A stretch of 64,000 nucleotides of DNA from an uncultured Sphaerochaeta sp. (GTDB lineage Bacteria > Spirochaetota > Spirochaetia > Sphaerochaetales > Sphaerochaetaceae), in NCBI RefSeq assembly GCF_963676285.1, contig NZ_OY781063.1, forward strand, positions 1,054,001 through 1,118,000, written 5' to 3'. Positions 17,642-25,889 of the stretch are shown piece by piece. Position 1 is the first letter of the stretch; each line of letters begins with the position of its first letter. The position numbers and the translations under genes are program-made. The notes under the pieces are model-generated. The model searched no databases, was not told the DNA's origin, and was given only the letters and a program-made list of their open reading frames with translations.

Positions 17642-17897
17642 GGCTTGGTCAGACGATGCTTGGAAGGATTTCGAGTACTGGACAAAGCAGGATAAGAAGA
17701 CGTTAAAACGAATTTTGGCACTTCTCAGAGATATCGACAGGAATGGTTACAAGGGAATCGGTAAACCTGAGCGGTTAACGGGAAACCTCGCTCCATATTG
17801 GAGCCGAAGGATCGATGATTGCAACCGCTTGGTTTATCGTATCGATGGGGATATCATTCGCATCGTTCAATGTGGATCACATTACCGGGATAAATGA
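17634..17897 (+). CDS. yoeB: Txe/YoeB-family mRNA interferase toxin
   Basis: 87-residue ribosome-dependent RNase toxin. It aligns along its whole length with E. coli YoeB: AWSDDAWKDFEYW, the GKPERL block, YWSRRI and a C-terminal SHY. Residues equivalent to catalytic Glu46, Arg65, His83 and Tyr84 are all present at the same numbers, so the toxin appears intact. It starts with GTG inside the antitoxin gene, an overlap that couples and limits its translation. The known family activity is cleavage of mRNA in the ribosomal A site. The 138 bp after it (17898-18035) contain the right 18-bp repeat and nothing else that I can see. Confidence 0.92.
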   Translation: MIKAWSDDAWKDFEYWTKQDKKTLKRILALLRDIDRNGYKGIGKPERLTGNLAPYWSRRIDDCNRLVYRIDGDIIRIVQCGSHYRDK

Positions 17898-18010
17898 ACG
17901 GTTGTCACTCTTTCAACGAAGCCGCGAGAAAGCGCCGTATCATCCATAAAGGAGCTCTGCAAAGAATTCAAATCATATATGTCTCTCTATCTGCAATTCA
18001 CCTGTAGTTT

Positions 18011-18028
18011 GCTATGAGTACAGATTCC
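18011..18028. repeat. Right copy of the 18-bp direct repeat flanking the toxin-antitoxin segment
   Basis: Exact second copy of GCTATGAGTACAGATTCC, 7 bp from the otnC stop codon. See the left copy at 17121. The flanks outside the two copies do not match, so the repeat is bounded at 18 bp. Confidence 0.85.
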
Positions 18029-18035
18029 TTGGTTA

Positions 18036-18653
18036 CTATTGCAGTTCTGCCATCTCTTCTTCACTCAATCTCCTGATATCCAATCCCTGTCCCAGATACC
18101 AGAGTTTTGCACTCTCTTCGAACTCCTCAGCAGCAAATACTGCTTCCTGAAGCGTCTTCCCTGTGGTGATCAACCCATGGTTCTGCATAAGGTAGGTAGA
18201 GAACCCAGGTTTGGATCGGATATCCTCTGCAATCAGTGGAGAACCTGGCCTTCTGTAGGGAAGAATCCCTACCTTGTTCACCTTCATGACAAAATACGGC
18301 GTAAAGGGGGTAAAGGGACTACCGTCTTTCAAACCCTTTGTGCTGGCAAGCAAGGTAGCATAGGTGGAATGCAGATGGACCACCGCTCGGATCTCGCTAT
18401 GAGCAGCATAACAAGCTAGATGGAACGGTACCTCCTTGGTAGGAGCCTTTCCTCCAAGCAGTGTCCCATCTTCCTTGAAGTGAGACACCTCCGTTTCATC
18501 CAAAATCCCAAAGGAGGAGCCGGTGGGAGTGGCAAGGTAGGTACCATCAGGAAGTTTTACAGAGATATTCCCCGCACTTCCCACGACAAATCCTCGTTGG
18601 TAGAGGCTTGAGGCGAAGGAAACCAACTCACGTTTCATCTCAATTTCATTCAT
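18036..18653 (-). CDS. otnC: Class II aldolase-family protein, probable 3-oxo-tetronate 4-phosphate decarboxylase
   Basis: Cytoplasmic zinc enzyme of about 205 residues with the class II aldolase/adducin fold. GSAGNISVKLPDG and TPTGSSFG bind phosphate. Glu in APTKEVPFHLACY, the histidines of VHLHSTYATLL and the His of LMQNHGLITTGK match the catalytic and zinc residues. Neighbouring otnK favours 3-oxo-tetronate 4-phosphate decarboxylation in threonate/erythronate catabolism over fuculose-phosphate aldol cleavage. The starts at 18656 and 18653 are adjacent ATGs; AGGAG lies upstream. It overlaps the kinase gene by a few bases. The dehydrogenase and isomerase of the pathway are not adjacent in this window. 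Confidence 0.82.
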   Translation of the reverse strand: MNEIEMKRELVSFASSLYQRGFVVGSAGNISVKLPDGTYLATPTGSSFGILDETEVSHFKEDGTLLGGKAPTKEVPFHLACYAAHSEIRAVVHLHSTYATLLASTKGLKDGSPFTPFTPYFVMKVNKVGILPYRRPGSPLIAEDIRSKPGFSTYLMQNHGLITTGKTLQEAVFAAEEFEESAKLWYLGQGLDIRRLSEEEMAELQ

Positions 18654-19905
18654 CATAACACTCCTGGGCTTTCTCTAGAAAGGATTCAGAACCAAAGTTC
18701 CCGCTCTTTAAAACCAGTTGGAACTTCCTGTCCAAGGACTGCACCCACGACACGCCGGGATCTATCTGCTCCCCGATGAGGTAGGCATCAACCCCCAAGG
18801 TGGAGGCAACCACCCCTCTGGTCTCTCCCCCTCCAACAATAAAGGTCTCGACTCCTTCTTGTGCGAGTATAGCTGTCATTCTTCCAAATACCTGCTCGAT
18901 GATCCCCGCTAGATCCACTCCCTTGAACCGCTCCCGGTTATGCTGCAGTTCCTCTGGTGAGCGCGTTGCAAAGACCATGGGAGCAAGCGTGCTTCCCTGG
19001 TGGGCAAGTGCCCACTTGGCAAGCGTCTCAGGATAAGAGGGGTCGTCCACACAAGCTTGTTCATCAATACTGAAACTCTCTGCCTTCTCTTTATAGTAGG
19101 CAACTTGCTTTTGCATCATCGCTGAACAGGAACCAGCGATAACCACTGCATTTGTCCTCTTAGGAAGGAACGCAGGCTTCGCTATACCTCTCTCTCCAAG
19201 GGATTCAGCCCTCACTGTAGCAATACCCTGGGCCAAGCCAGAGCCTCCAGTGACAAGAAGCATATCCTCGGTTGCCTTGGCTATCGTAGTTAAGTCCTCA
19301 TCGTTGATGACATCGACGATAATGTTGTTCACCCCATCCTTTTCAAGTGTATCAATTCGATTCTTTACTGCTGTAGCCCCTTTCCTGACAACATCATAAT
19401 ACACATGGCCATTGCAAGATGGACTCTGCATCGCAAGCAGATCGGCAAGCTTCGACATCCTCATTGGATTGAGTGGATGATGACGCATTGGAGAATCACT
19501 GAGCAGCTGGTCACCTACAAATAGGTACCCGTGGTACACAGTTCTTCCATTGACGGGAAGCGCAGGACAGATAAGTGTACTGGAGAGTCCCAGCGCATCC
19601 CTGAGCGCATCGCTGATGGGACCGATGTTTCCTTTCTCGGTGGAATCAAAGGTTGAGCAATATTTATAGTAGAAACGATCGCAACCAGCTTCCTGCAGGA
19701 AAGCAAGTGCTGAGAGAGCCTCCTCTACTGCTTCCGAGGAAGGAATGCTCCTGATCTTCAGGCTCATGACAATCGCATCAGTTTCGGGAAGTTGCCCTGT
19801 TGCAACAGGCTTGGCACACATGAGCGTTCTCATGCCTCCAGATACCAAGAAGCCGGCGATATCCACAGCCCCGGTAAAATCGTCTGCAATAACTCCTAGT
19901 TTCAT
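18646..19905 (-). CDS. otnK: Four-carbon acid sugar kinase, 3-oxo-tetronate kinase (DUF1537 family)
   Basis: Cytoplasmic kinase of about 419 residues. The N-terminal motif LGVIADDFTGAVDIAGFLV and the C-terminal TFIVGGGETRGVVASTLGVDAYLIGEQIDPGVSW are hallmarks of OtnK/DtnK-type kinases, with ATP bound at the C-terminal glycine-rich segment. The ATG at 19905 is chosen because a GAGGGGTGG ribosome site lies just before it, replacing a GTG start at 19917. It phosphorylates a 3-oxo-tetronate at the 4 position, and the product is then decarboxylated by the overlapping downstream gene. Ketotriose output would feed glycolysis. Confidence 0.87.
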   Translation of the reverse strand: MKLGVIADDFTGAVDIAGFLVSGGMRTLMCAKPVATGQLPETDAIVMSLKIRSIPSSEAVEEALSALAFLQEAGCDRFYYKYCSTFDSTEKGNIGPISDALRDALGLSSTLICPALPVNGRTVYHGYLFVGDQLLSDSPMRHHPLNPMRMSKLADLLAMQSPSCNGHVYYDVVRKGATAVKNRIDTLEKDGVNNIIVDVINDEDLTTIAKATEDMLLVTGGSGLAQGIATVRAESLGERGIAKPAFLPKRTNAVVIAGSCSAMMQKQVAYYKEKAESFSIDEQACVDDPSYPETLAKWALAHQGSTLAPMVFATRSPEELQHNRERFKGVDLAGIIEQVFGRMTAILAQEGVETFIVGGGETRGVVASTLGVDAYLIGEQIDPGVSWVQSLDRKFQLVLKSGNFGSESFLEKAQECYDE

Positions 19906-19927
19906 ACCACCCCTCACAATTATTCAT

Positions 19928-19968
19928 ATAGTATCGTTTCGTAACCTAGTATGCCAATTGTTCATACT
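19928..19968 (-). promoter_or_regulatory. Predicted promoter and dyad upstream of otnK-otnC
   Basis: Leftward -35 TTGGCA (19957-19952) and -10 TACTAT (19933-19928) are 18 bp apart, 22 bp before the otnK ATG. A dyad AGTATG (19948-19953) with CATACT (19963-19968) covers the -35 and is a candidate repressor site. The regulator is unknown. Confidence 0.45.
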
Positions 19969-20011
19969 TCCTGTCACTGTCAATCAGACTTTTTCTATGG
20001 AGGAAGGATAC

Positions 20012-20575
20012 CTAAGGAAGCGCATGTGTTACTACAGCATACCCAATACCACTGATGGCTCCTAGAATGAGCAAGACAATTGGGCCCAAGGGGATTTTTC
20101 GACTGTTCAAACAGACGAAGGCAAGAATAAATACGATAAGTGCGAAGAGGTCAACCTGACCCATGTGTCCAATCGCGAGTTGCAACAAGGAAAGCCCAGC
20201 GGTAAAGATAGCGGCAACCACTACCGGCCGTACCCCTTCGAGCACACGTTTGAGCAGCGTCTGTTCCCGATACTTTGCGTAGAGATGTGCGAGCAGCAAC
20301 ATGATGATGACCGATGGCAGGATATTTCCAAGGGTAGCCACCACGACGCCGGCAATTCCTGCAACCTTCATACCGACAAACGTTGCAGAGTTGATGGCAA
20401 TGGGACCAGGGGTCATCTCAGCAATTGTTACCAAGTCGGCAAATTCCGTGGCGGTCAACCACCCATGAATGTCGACAGTCTGTGCTTGGATAAGAGGCAT
20501 GGCTGCATACCCGCCACCAATGCTGAACAAACCTATCTGGAAAAAGCTGAAGAAGAGCGTAAGGAGTATACTCAT
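20012..20575 (-). CDS. Chromate transporter family protein, short chain, second subunit
   Basis: Half-size CHR-family membrane protein of about 187 residues. The family motifs GLFSIGGGYAAMPLI, TEFADLVTIAEMTPGPIAINSATFVG and ATLGNILPS are present. The start is at ATG 20575, which overlaps the stop of the partner gene (ATGA) and has AGGAG upstream. An open frame to 20812 would merely run through the partner gene. Short-chain CHR proteins work as pairs that together equal one long ChrA. Substrate may be chromate or another oxyanion; function beyond family membership is not shown by the sequence. Confidence 0.85.
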   Translation of the reverse strand: MSILLTLFFSFFQIGLFSIGGGYAAMPLIQAQTVDIHGWLTATEFADLVTIAEMTPGPIAINSATFVGMKVAGIAGVVVATLGNILPSVIIMLLLAHLYAKYREQTLLKRVLEGVRPVVVAAIFTAGLSLLQLAIGHMGQVDLFALIVFILAFVCLNSRKIPLGPIVLLILGAISGIGYAVVTHALP

Positions 20576-21177
20576 AGCTTCTTCTCCTTCTGGAGCAGGA
20601 TCAAGCTCTGGATGATCGAGAAAGCTACGATGCTTACCATAACCAGCATGATGTTTACCTTGAAGATAAACAATGCACTGAAACTCAGGACAAAGAGGAG
20701 GATTGGGAGTACTTGCTTCTTCTTCAGCAATGGCCTGAACAAGGCCCAGGTGACCTGCAGGACAATGGCCGCAACAACTGCCCGCATTCCATGAAAGGCT
20801 GCAGCGATCCAAAGGTTATCCTGCACGGCCTTGTAGCCAAGGCTGACCAGAGTCAGAATCATCATGGGAGGAAGGATGGTCCCCAAGGTAGCAACCAATG
20901 CCCCAGGCACACCAGCTAGATGATACCCCACCATCAGGGAACCGTTGACAGCTATGGGACCGGGAGAAGACTGGGCGATGGTGATGAAATCAAGCATCTC
21001 CTCATCGTTGATCCAGCCGAGTTTTACCACCATCTTCTTTCTCATCAGACTGATGATGACAAACCCGCCACCAAAGGTGAACAGACTCAGGGAGAATGTT
21101 GTCCAAAAGAGTTTAAAGAAGAATTTGAAATTGATCTCTGGTCTCTTCTTATGCTCACGAATCAGCGCATCAGCCAT
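20572..21177 (-). CDS. Chromate transporter family protein, short chain, first subunit
   Basis: Partner of the preceding entry, 201 residues. SLFTFGGGFVIISLM, EMLDFITIAQSSPGPIAVNGSLMVG and ATLGTILPP mirror the motifs of the second subunit, so the two are paralogous halves. A polar N terminus of about 20 residues precedes the first membrane segment. The gene starts 8 bp after the radical SAM gene and is probably cotranscribed with it, an unusual combination. Confidence 0.85.
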   Translation of the reverse strand: MADALIREHKKRPEINFKFFFKLFWTTFSLSLFTFGGGFVIISLMRKKMVVKLGWINDEEMLDFITIAQSSPGPIAVNGSLMVGYHLAGVPGALVATLGTILPPMMILTLVSLGYKAVQDNLWIAAAFHGMRAVVAAIVLQVTWALFRPLLKKKQVLPILLFVLSFSALFIFKVNIMLVMVSIVAFSIIQSLILLQKEKKL

Positions 21178-21185
21178 CTCTCCTC

Positions 21186-22283
21186 CTACAATGCAAGCAT
21201 CTGTTTTGCAACCAATTCAAGCCTTTCTATAGCATAGGGAAAGAATATTTTCATGGAAGCACAAAAGCGATACCCTTCCTCATTACGATACCGTTTACAG
21301 CCACCTCTGCAAAGGGCTCTCCAAGGACAGGAAGCACAATCATCAATTGAATTGGGAGAATCCTCAATGAATCGAAGGGTAGATCGCCTCTTGTCGAGCG
21401 ATACAAATTCATCTTCTGTGATATTACCGAGGCAGTACGAATCGAGACAGTAGAAATCACAGGGATAGATGTCTCCATTGCTCTCTGCAACGTATTGAAT
21501 AGAGCATACTCCTGCCATATCGCAAGCCTCAGGGGGATAACCGGCTATCATCCCAACAAGGTTATCAAAAAACCTGACTGAGACAGGCTTCTTTGCTTGG
21601 TAGGAAGCGAACCAGAGATCAAAGAGATCCTTTAAAAACTGACCATAACCGGTGGCAGAGAGAAACCGTTTCTCTCCGTCAAGCATGTCCATACATGGGA
21701 TATATTGTTGGTAAGTAAGCCCATGTTCCACGAAGTAGGGATATGCCATACCGATATTTTGTGCCAAATCATTGGTGACTACACTCAGGATGTTAAATTC
21801 CACCCCTTCCCTCTCCAAGTGAGAGATAGCCTGTAGAACCTTCCTTCCGCCTTTTCCCCCGTCCCTAACTTTTCTGTGTAGGTCATTGAGACGAGGAGGC
21901 CCATCAAGGGAGACCCCTACCAAGAAACCATGCTGTTTGAAAAATCTTGCCCACTTTTCATCAAGAAGCATACCGTTGGTCTGGAAGGCATAGGATACTT
22001 GGGAGTCCTCCCTCTTGGTTGAAGCAACTTTACTCACAAAGTATTCAAAGAAAGGAAGCCCCGCCAGAGAGGGTTCTCCCCCTTGAAATACAAAGGAACA
22101 ATGTTTTGCTGTTTCCAAGCACTTAGTGATGATTGCATCTGCCACGGCGTGACTCATCAATGGACGAATACCCGCCACGCGGGTATCTGCCTCATCAAAA
22201 TAGAAGCAGTAGTCACAGCGAAGATTGCACGCAGCTGAGGCTGGCTTGATCATCATGGTAAGGTGGGCTCTGCGTGTATCCAT
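21186..22283 (-). CDS. Anaerobic sulfatase-maturating enzyme (radical SAM/SPASM)
   Basis: Cytoplasmic enzyme of 365 residues that oxidises the active-site Cys or Ser of a sulfatase to formylglycine. The radical SAM cluster motif is C19-x3-C23-x2-C26 (CNLRCDYC). SAM-binding SFVFQGGEPSLAG and SLDGPP follow. The C-terminal SPASM cysteines are present (CSIQYVAESNGDIYPCDFYC, then CASCPWRALCRGGC). The match to anSME is strong. The only sulfatase that I see in the window is at 54752-56218 and has the Cys-type CTPSR motif. The ribosome site before the ATG is weak. It lies in a leftward run with AraC and GH4 genes. Confidence 0.9.
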   Translation of the reverse strand: MDTRRAHLTMMIKPASAACNLRCDYCFYFDEADTRVAGIRPLMSHAVADAIITKCLETAKHCSFVFQGGEPSLAGLPFFEYFVSKVASTKREDSQVSYAFQTNGMLLDEKWARFFKQHGFLVGVSLDGPPRLNDLHRKVRDGGKGGRKVLQAISHLEREGVEFNILSVVTNDLAQNIGMAYPYFVEHGLTYQQYIPCMDMLDGEKRFLSATGYGQFLKDLFDLWFASYQAKKPVSVRFFDNLVGMIAGYPPEACDMAGVCSIQYVAESNGDIYPCDFYCLDSYCLGNITEDEFVSLDKRRSTLRFIEDSPNSIDDCASCPWRALCRGGCKRYRNEEGYRFCASMKIFFPYAIERLELVAKQMLAL

Positions 22284-22301
22284 TGGTTATTGTATAGCGG
22301 G

Positions 22302-22637
22302 TTATGCAATTCTAGGCAAGTAACCGTTAGCAACTATCAATTCTACTAAGCCGATACCTGCGTCCTTCCTATCTCCCTCTGCTATCAAGAAAGACTCACA
22401 AACCATCTGAGAGAGGAGATCATAGGCTCGGCTTCTATTTACCTCCAGCAAAATACACACCTGTTTGTTGGTGATAAAATCTACTGTTTCTAAAAATGTG
22501 AGTATCTTTTGTCGTTGCTGTTGTGCCTTATCACCGGTATTTGGTTTTATCACCGGTTTATTGAGATTATCGCAGGTATTATCATCTTTATCACCGGCAA
22601 GTAATGCATCTTCTAGTAGAATACGCGACCTTTCCAT
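22302..22637 (-). CDS. Small winged-helix-like protein, possible remnant of a larger AlbA/RecG-like regulator
   Basis: 111-residue frame directly after the AraC gene. Residues about 40-100 (QRQKILTFLETVDFITNKQVCILLEVNRSRAYDLLSQM) look like a winged helix. The N-terminal part contains degenerate GDK units encoded by three copies of TTATCACCGG on the plus strand (22528-22537, 22547-22556, 22588-22597). Such a GDK-rich linker plus winged helix is, in my reading, the C-terminal tail of AlbA_2/RecG-like regulators whose N-terminal domains are missing here. It could be a decayed fragment or a small regulator in its own right. There is no clear ribosome site; four bases from the AraC stop. Confidence 0.5.
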   Translation of the reverse strand: MERSRILLEDALLAGDKDDNTCDNLNKPVIKPNTGDKAQQQRQKILTFLETVDFITNKQVCILLEVNRSRAYDLLSQMVCESFLIAEGDRKDAGIGLVELIVANGYLPRIA

Positions 22638-22640
22638 TTC

Positions 22641-23555
22641 TCATGAGTAGGAAATCGTGGAACAAGATCGCGGTGGCCTACTTACCATCCGTTTTGTCCG
22701 TAATTGCTTGCGGAATTCCGTAGGGGAAACATAATGAAACTCCTTGAAGGCCTTGGAGAAGGCCAGCTCATCATCAAACCCTACACAATGGGCTACTTCT
22801 CCAATGTTCATATACTTCGAGACCAAGAGACTGGCTGCATGTTCCATACGTACCGTATCAAGAAACTGTTTCGGAGAAACTTTGTAAACTTCCTTGAAAC
22901 AGGAATAGAGGTAGTTTCTGCTGATGCCTATCTCATTAGCCAGGTCTTGGATTTTTATGGATTCTGCAAAATTCTCCATAATGTAGTGATACACTTTCCT
23001 CGCATACTGCGCAGACTGCAAGTTGCTTTCGCTCCCGATAACTCCTTGCGCTTGATAATCCTCAATCAGATGGGCAATAAAGTGAAAAAAACATCCGTTT
23101 CTACGTAACTCGTTGGTAAACGTAAGATGATAAGTCTCAATCATACCTTCAATATCATGCTTGAGGATGCTCTCATTCCCTACACTTCTCACCGGATGCT
23201 CAAAGGAGAATCCTGCCATAGCCATACTCTCCTCCGACATCAAGCCGGAAAAGCCTACCCACATATAGGTCCATGGGTCATGCCGGTCAGCCGTGTACTG
23301 AGCAGAAATCCCAGCAGGAATTAAAAATGCTTGGTGTTCTCCCAGAACATACTCTTTTCCTTGTATCTTCAGGACGCCCTTCCCGCTGCTGATGATATGG
23401 ATGAAACTCGTATCCCTGATCTCGGGACCATTGTTGTGTAAGGGAGAACACTGTTGGATACCGCAGTAGGAGAGAGCAAGGTCAATGGCAGACTTCTTCA
23501 AGCCATCCAACCCTACAAAACGGGCAGCTTTTATCAGAAGTTCATTCTCTGGCAT
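22641..23555 (-). CDS. AraC-family transcriptional regulator
   Basis: 304-residue regulator. The N-terminal half is a cupin-type sugar-sensing domain (GKGVLKIQGKEYVLGEHQAFLIPAG). The C-terminal 100 residues hold two helix-turn-helix motifs (IKIQDLANEIGISRNYLYSCFKEVYKVSPKQFL and IGEVAHCVGFDDELAFSKAFKEFHYVSPTEFR). GGAGGG precedes the ATG. It lies 75 bp after the GH4 gene in the leftward operon and most likely activates the CUT1/GH4 genes, perhaps through the direct repeats at 28262-28297. The last 20 residues are basic and unusual for the family. Confidence 0.9.
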   Translation of the reverse strand: MPENELLIKAARFVGLDGLKKSAIDLALSYCGIQQCSPLHNNGPEIRDTSFIHIISSGKGVLKIQGKEYVLGEHQAFLIPAGISAQYTADRHDPWTYMWVGFSGLMSEESMAMAGFSFEHPVRSVGNESILKHDIEGMIETYHLTFTNELRRNGCFFHFIAHLIEDYQAQGVIGSESNLQSAQYARKVYHYIMENFAESIKIQDLANEIGISRNYLYSCFKEVYKVSPKQFLDTVRMEHAASLLVSKYMNIGEVAHCVGFDDELAFSKAFKEFHYVSPTEFRKQLRTKRMVSRPPRSCSTISYS

Positions 23556-23630
23556 AGTCCCTCCTCTCCTACCTAGTATACACCAAGATTCCTTTTGTCT
23601 TGAAATTTATGTATCAAGAAAGGCAAAACC

Positions 23631-24950
23631 CTAGCGATACAACTCCATGAATGTTCCATGAGCTTCAATCATCTCATCACACATTTTGACAATATCATCA
23701 ATTGAAAGCTCTGCAGCAGTATGAGGATCCAGCATGGCAGCATGATAGATTGCTTCCTTCCGCTTGCTTACAGCAGCTTCGATTGTCAACAGCTGAACGT
23801 TGATATTTGTCATGTTCATCGCAGCAAGCTGAACCGGCAGAGGCCCTATATGACAGGGATTCACCCCATTTCCATCAATCAGGCAGGGTACTTCGACACA
23901 AGCTTCAACGGGAAGATTATCGATTAAGTGTGTATTAAGAACATTCCCGTTTATCTTGTACGGTATATCGGTTACCACAGCCTCCATAATATGTGAAGCA
24001 TATTCTAGTGATCGCTTGTGAGTTATGGTTGCCTTGTTGAAAATCCGTTTTTTCTCCTCAGCCCAATCTGCTATCTGGGAAACACAACGCCGCGGATATT
24101 CATCCAGTGGGATGTTGTAGTCCTCTATCAGGCCAGGGTATGCCTTCTTAATGAAGAATGGGTTGTACTCTGCATTATGCTCGCTAGACTCAGTACAGTA
24201 GTACCCGAAGTATTTTATATACTCATAGCGAACCATGTCATCATGCTTTTCTGCCTGATTCTTTCTCAACGCACGCTTCTTGATTTCAGGATAAAGATCA
24301 TTGCCTTCCCTGTCATGCAGGCTTAGTAACCAAGCCATATGGTTGATTCCTGCAATCGTCTCTACACGTCCCTCTAGCTTGTCCTCCATGCCAAGCCCTT
24401 TAAGAAGTGTCTCTGAGCAGACCTGTACACTGTGACAGAGCCCAACATTCTTTACTCCCGTATAGCGTTGCATATAGCCACTGAGCATGGCCATCGGATT
24501 CGAATAATTTAAAAGCAGGGCATCAGGGCAAACCTCTTCAATCGCTTTGGCAAACTCATTCATGACGGGAATGGTTCTCAAGGCACGCATAATTCCACCG
24601 ATGCCCAAGGTATCTGCAATAGTCTGGTGGAGACCGTATTTCTTGGGAATCTCAAAATCAATGACCGTGCTTGGCTCATACCCCCCAACCTGTATAGCGT
24701 TGACGATGAAGCGCGCTCCCTTGAGCGCTGAACGTAAGTTCTCCAGCCCAGGATAGACTACAATCTTAGCCCTTCCCCGATTGATACTCTGGTTCATTGC
24801 TTCCAGAATGGCTCGGGATTCCTCCAAACGTTTTGGATCAATGTCATACAATGCCATTTCTGCTTCTTGCAGTACCGGTGTACCAAGACAATCCCCCAAC
24901 ACGTTACGTGCAAACACCGTGCTACCAGCCCCCAAAAATGTAATCTTCAT
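23631..24950 (-). CDS. Glycoside hydrolase family 4, alpha-galactosidase (MelA)-like
   Basis: Cytoplasmic NAD- and metal-dependent glycosidase of 439 residues. The Rossmann start FLGAGSTVFARNVLGD, LNYSNPMAML, the metal Cys in GLCHSVQ and metal His in INHMAW are all present. GIGGIMRALRTIPV resembles alpha-galactosidases more than 6-phospho-alpha-glucosidases, and no phosphosugar PTS is nearby. GGGAG precedes the ATG. The gene follows the CUT1 permeases, so it likely cleaves an imported alpha-galactoside such as melibiose or raffinose; this substrate is inferred. A close paralogue lies at 50918-52225. Confidence 0.87.
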   Translation of the reverse strand: MKITFLGAGSTVFARNVLGDCLGTPVLQEAEMALYDIDPKRLEESRAILEAMNQSINRGRAKIVVYPGLENLRSALKGARFIVNAIQVGGYEPSTVIDFEIPKKYGLHQTIADTLGIGGIMRALRTIPVMNEFAKAIEEVCPDALLLNYSNPMAMLSGYMQRYTGVKNVGLCHSVQVCSETLLKGLGMEDKLEGRVETIAGINHMAWLLSLHDREGNDLYPEIKKRALRKNQAEKHDDMVRYEYIKYFGYYCTESSEHNAEYNPFFIKKAYPGLIEDYNIPLDEYPRRCVSQIADWAEEKKRIFNKATITHKRSLEYASHIMEAVVTDIPYKINGNVLNTHLIDNLPVEACVEVPCLIDGNGVNPCHIGPLPVQLAAMNMTNINVQLLTIEAAVSKRKEAIYHAAMLDPHTAAELSIDDIVKMCDEMIEAHGTFMELYR

Positions 24951-25049
24951 CCTATTTCTCCCTTATATATGGATTTACATCCAAGCAAATATATATACAG
25001 GCTATCTCATTCAATAGCTTGACAGATTCCGTGAACTATTGACTATCAC

Positions 25050-25880
25050 TTACAGCTTTCCTCCCGATGTTGCGATACCTTCGATGAATTGCTTTTGGAA
25101 GATAAAGTACAGGACAATCATCGGTACGCATGCAATCAGGGATGCTGCCATCAGCTCAGGATAATTGGAGACATATTGTCCTTTCATCTTTGCTAACGCT
25201 GAAGCCAAAACCAGCGAATCTTTGGATGTATTTACAATCATTGGCCACATTAAATCCTTGTAGGCAAATACAGCCGTGAATACACTCAAAGCAACCATAC
25301 AGGATTTGGTCAATGGTGCAAGAATAAACAGGAATGTCTTACCGATAGACAGGCCATCAAGCTTGGCAGCTTCTTCCAAATCTTTAGGAAGTATCTTATA
25401 CGCCTGACGCATCAGGAATGTGCCGAAAGCAGTTACCAATCCGGGAAATACCAGAGCAAAGATAGTATTGGTCATTCCCATCATGCTGATCATCTGATAC
25501 TGGGGAATAATAAATATCTGGGGAGGTATCATCATCTGTACCAGTACCAAAGAAAAAGCAAGGTTAGAACCCCAGAAACGTAATCGCCCAAATGCAAATC
25601 CAGCCATGCTTGCCGTCACGATTGCACATAATATCCTGAAGGCAATCATAAGCAACGTATTCTTGTACAGGTTCAGAAAATTATTGGTGGTAAAGACCCT
25701 TGTAAAGGCTTCCATACGGAGCTCAGAGGGAAAGAAAACAAATGGATCAAGTTGCACAGCCTCACCGACGGTCTTGAACGAGGTGAGAATCATCCAGAGA
25801 AAAGGAACAATCATGACAAGCGAAACAATAATCAGCACGCCATGCATGATAATTGTGGAAGGTAATGATTTTCTTCGCAT
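25050..25880 (-). CDS. CUT1 ABC transporter permease (MalG family)
   Basis: 276-residue inner-membrane subunit with about six helices. The EAA loop reads LEEAAKLDGLSIGKTFLFILAPL, followed by the terminal helix and FIEGIATSGGKL at the C terminus, both typical of MalG-like subunits. AGGAG precedes the ATG. It sits 9 bp after the MalF-like gene and forms the translocation channel with it. No ATPase is encoded in this operon, so a shared MsmX-like ATPase elsewhere probably energises it. Confidence 0.92.
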   Translation of the reverse strand: MRRKSLPSTIIMHGVLIIVSLVMIVPFLWMILTSFKTVGEAVQLDPFVFFPSELRMEAFTRVFTTNNFLNLYKNTLLMIAFRILCAIVTASMAGFAFGRLRFWGSNLAFSLVLVQMMIPPQIFIIPQYQMISMMGMTNTIFALVFPGLVTAFGTFLMRQAYKILPKDLEEAAKLDGLSIGKTFLFILAPLTKSCMVALSVFTAVFAYKDLMWPMIVNTSKDSLVLASALAKMKGQYVSNYPELMAASLIACVPMIVLYFIFQKQFIEGIATSGGKL

Positions 25881-25889
25881 GACGTACTC

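Noticed and set aside
20576..20812. N-terminal extension of the second CHR subunit
   Set aside because: This stretch is a shifted reading of the partner gene; the ATG at 20575 with ATGA overlap and AGGAG is a better start.
22528..22597. TTATCACCGG triplicate as a possible CRISPR or regulatory repeat
   Set aside because: Spacing is irregular (19 and 41 bp), units are only 10 bp, and each encodes GDK in the leftward frame, so protein-level repetition explains them.
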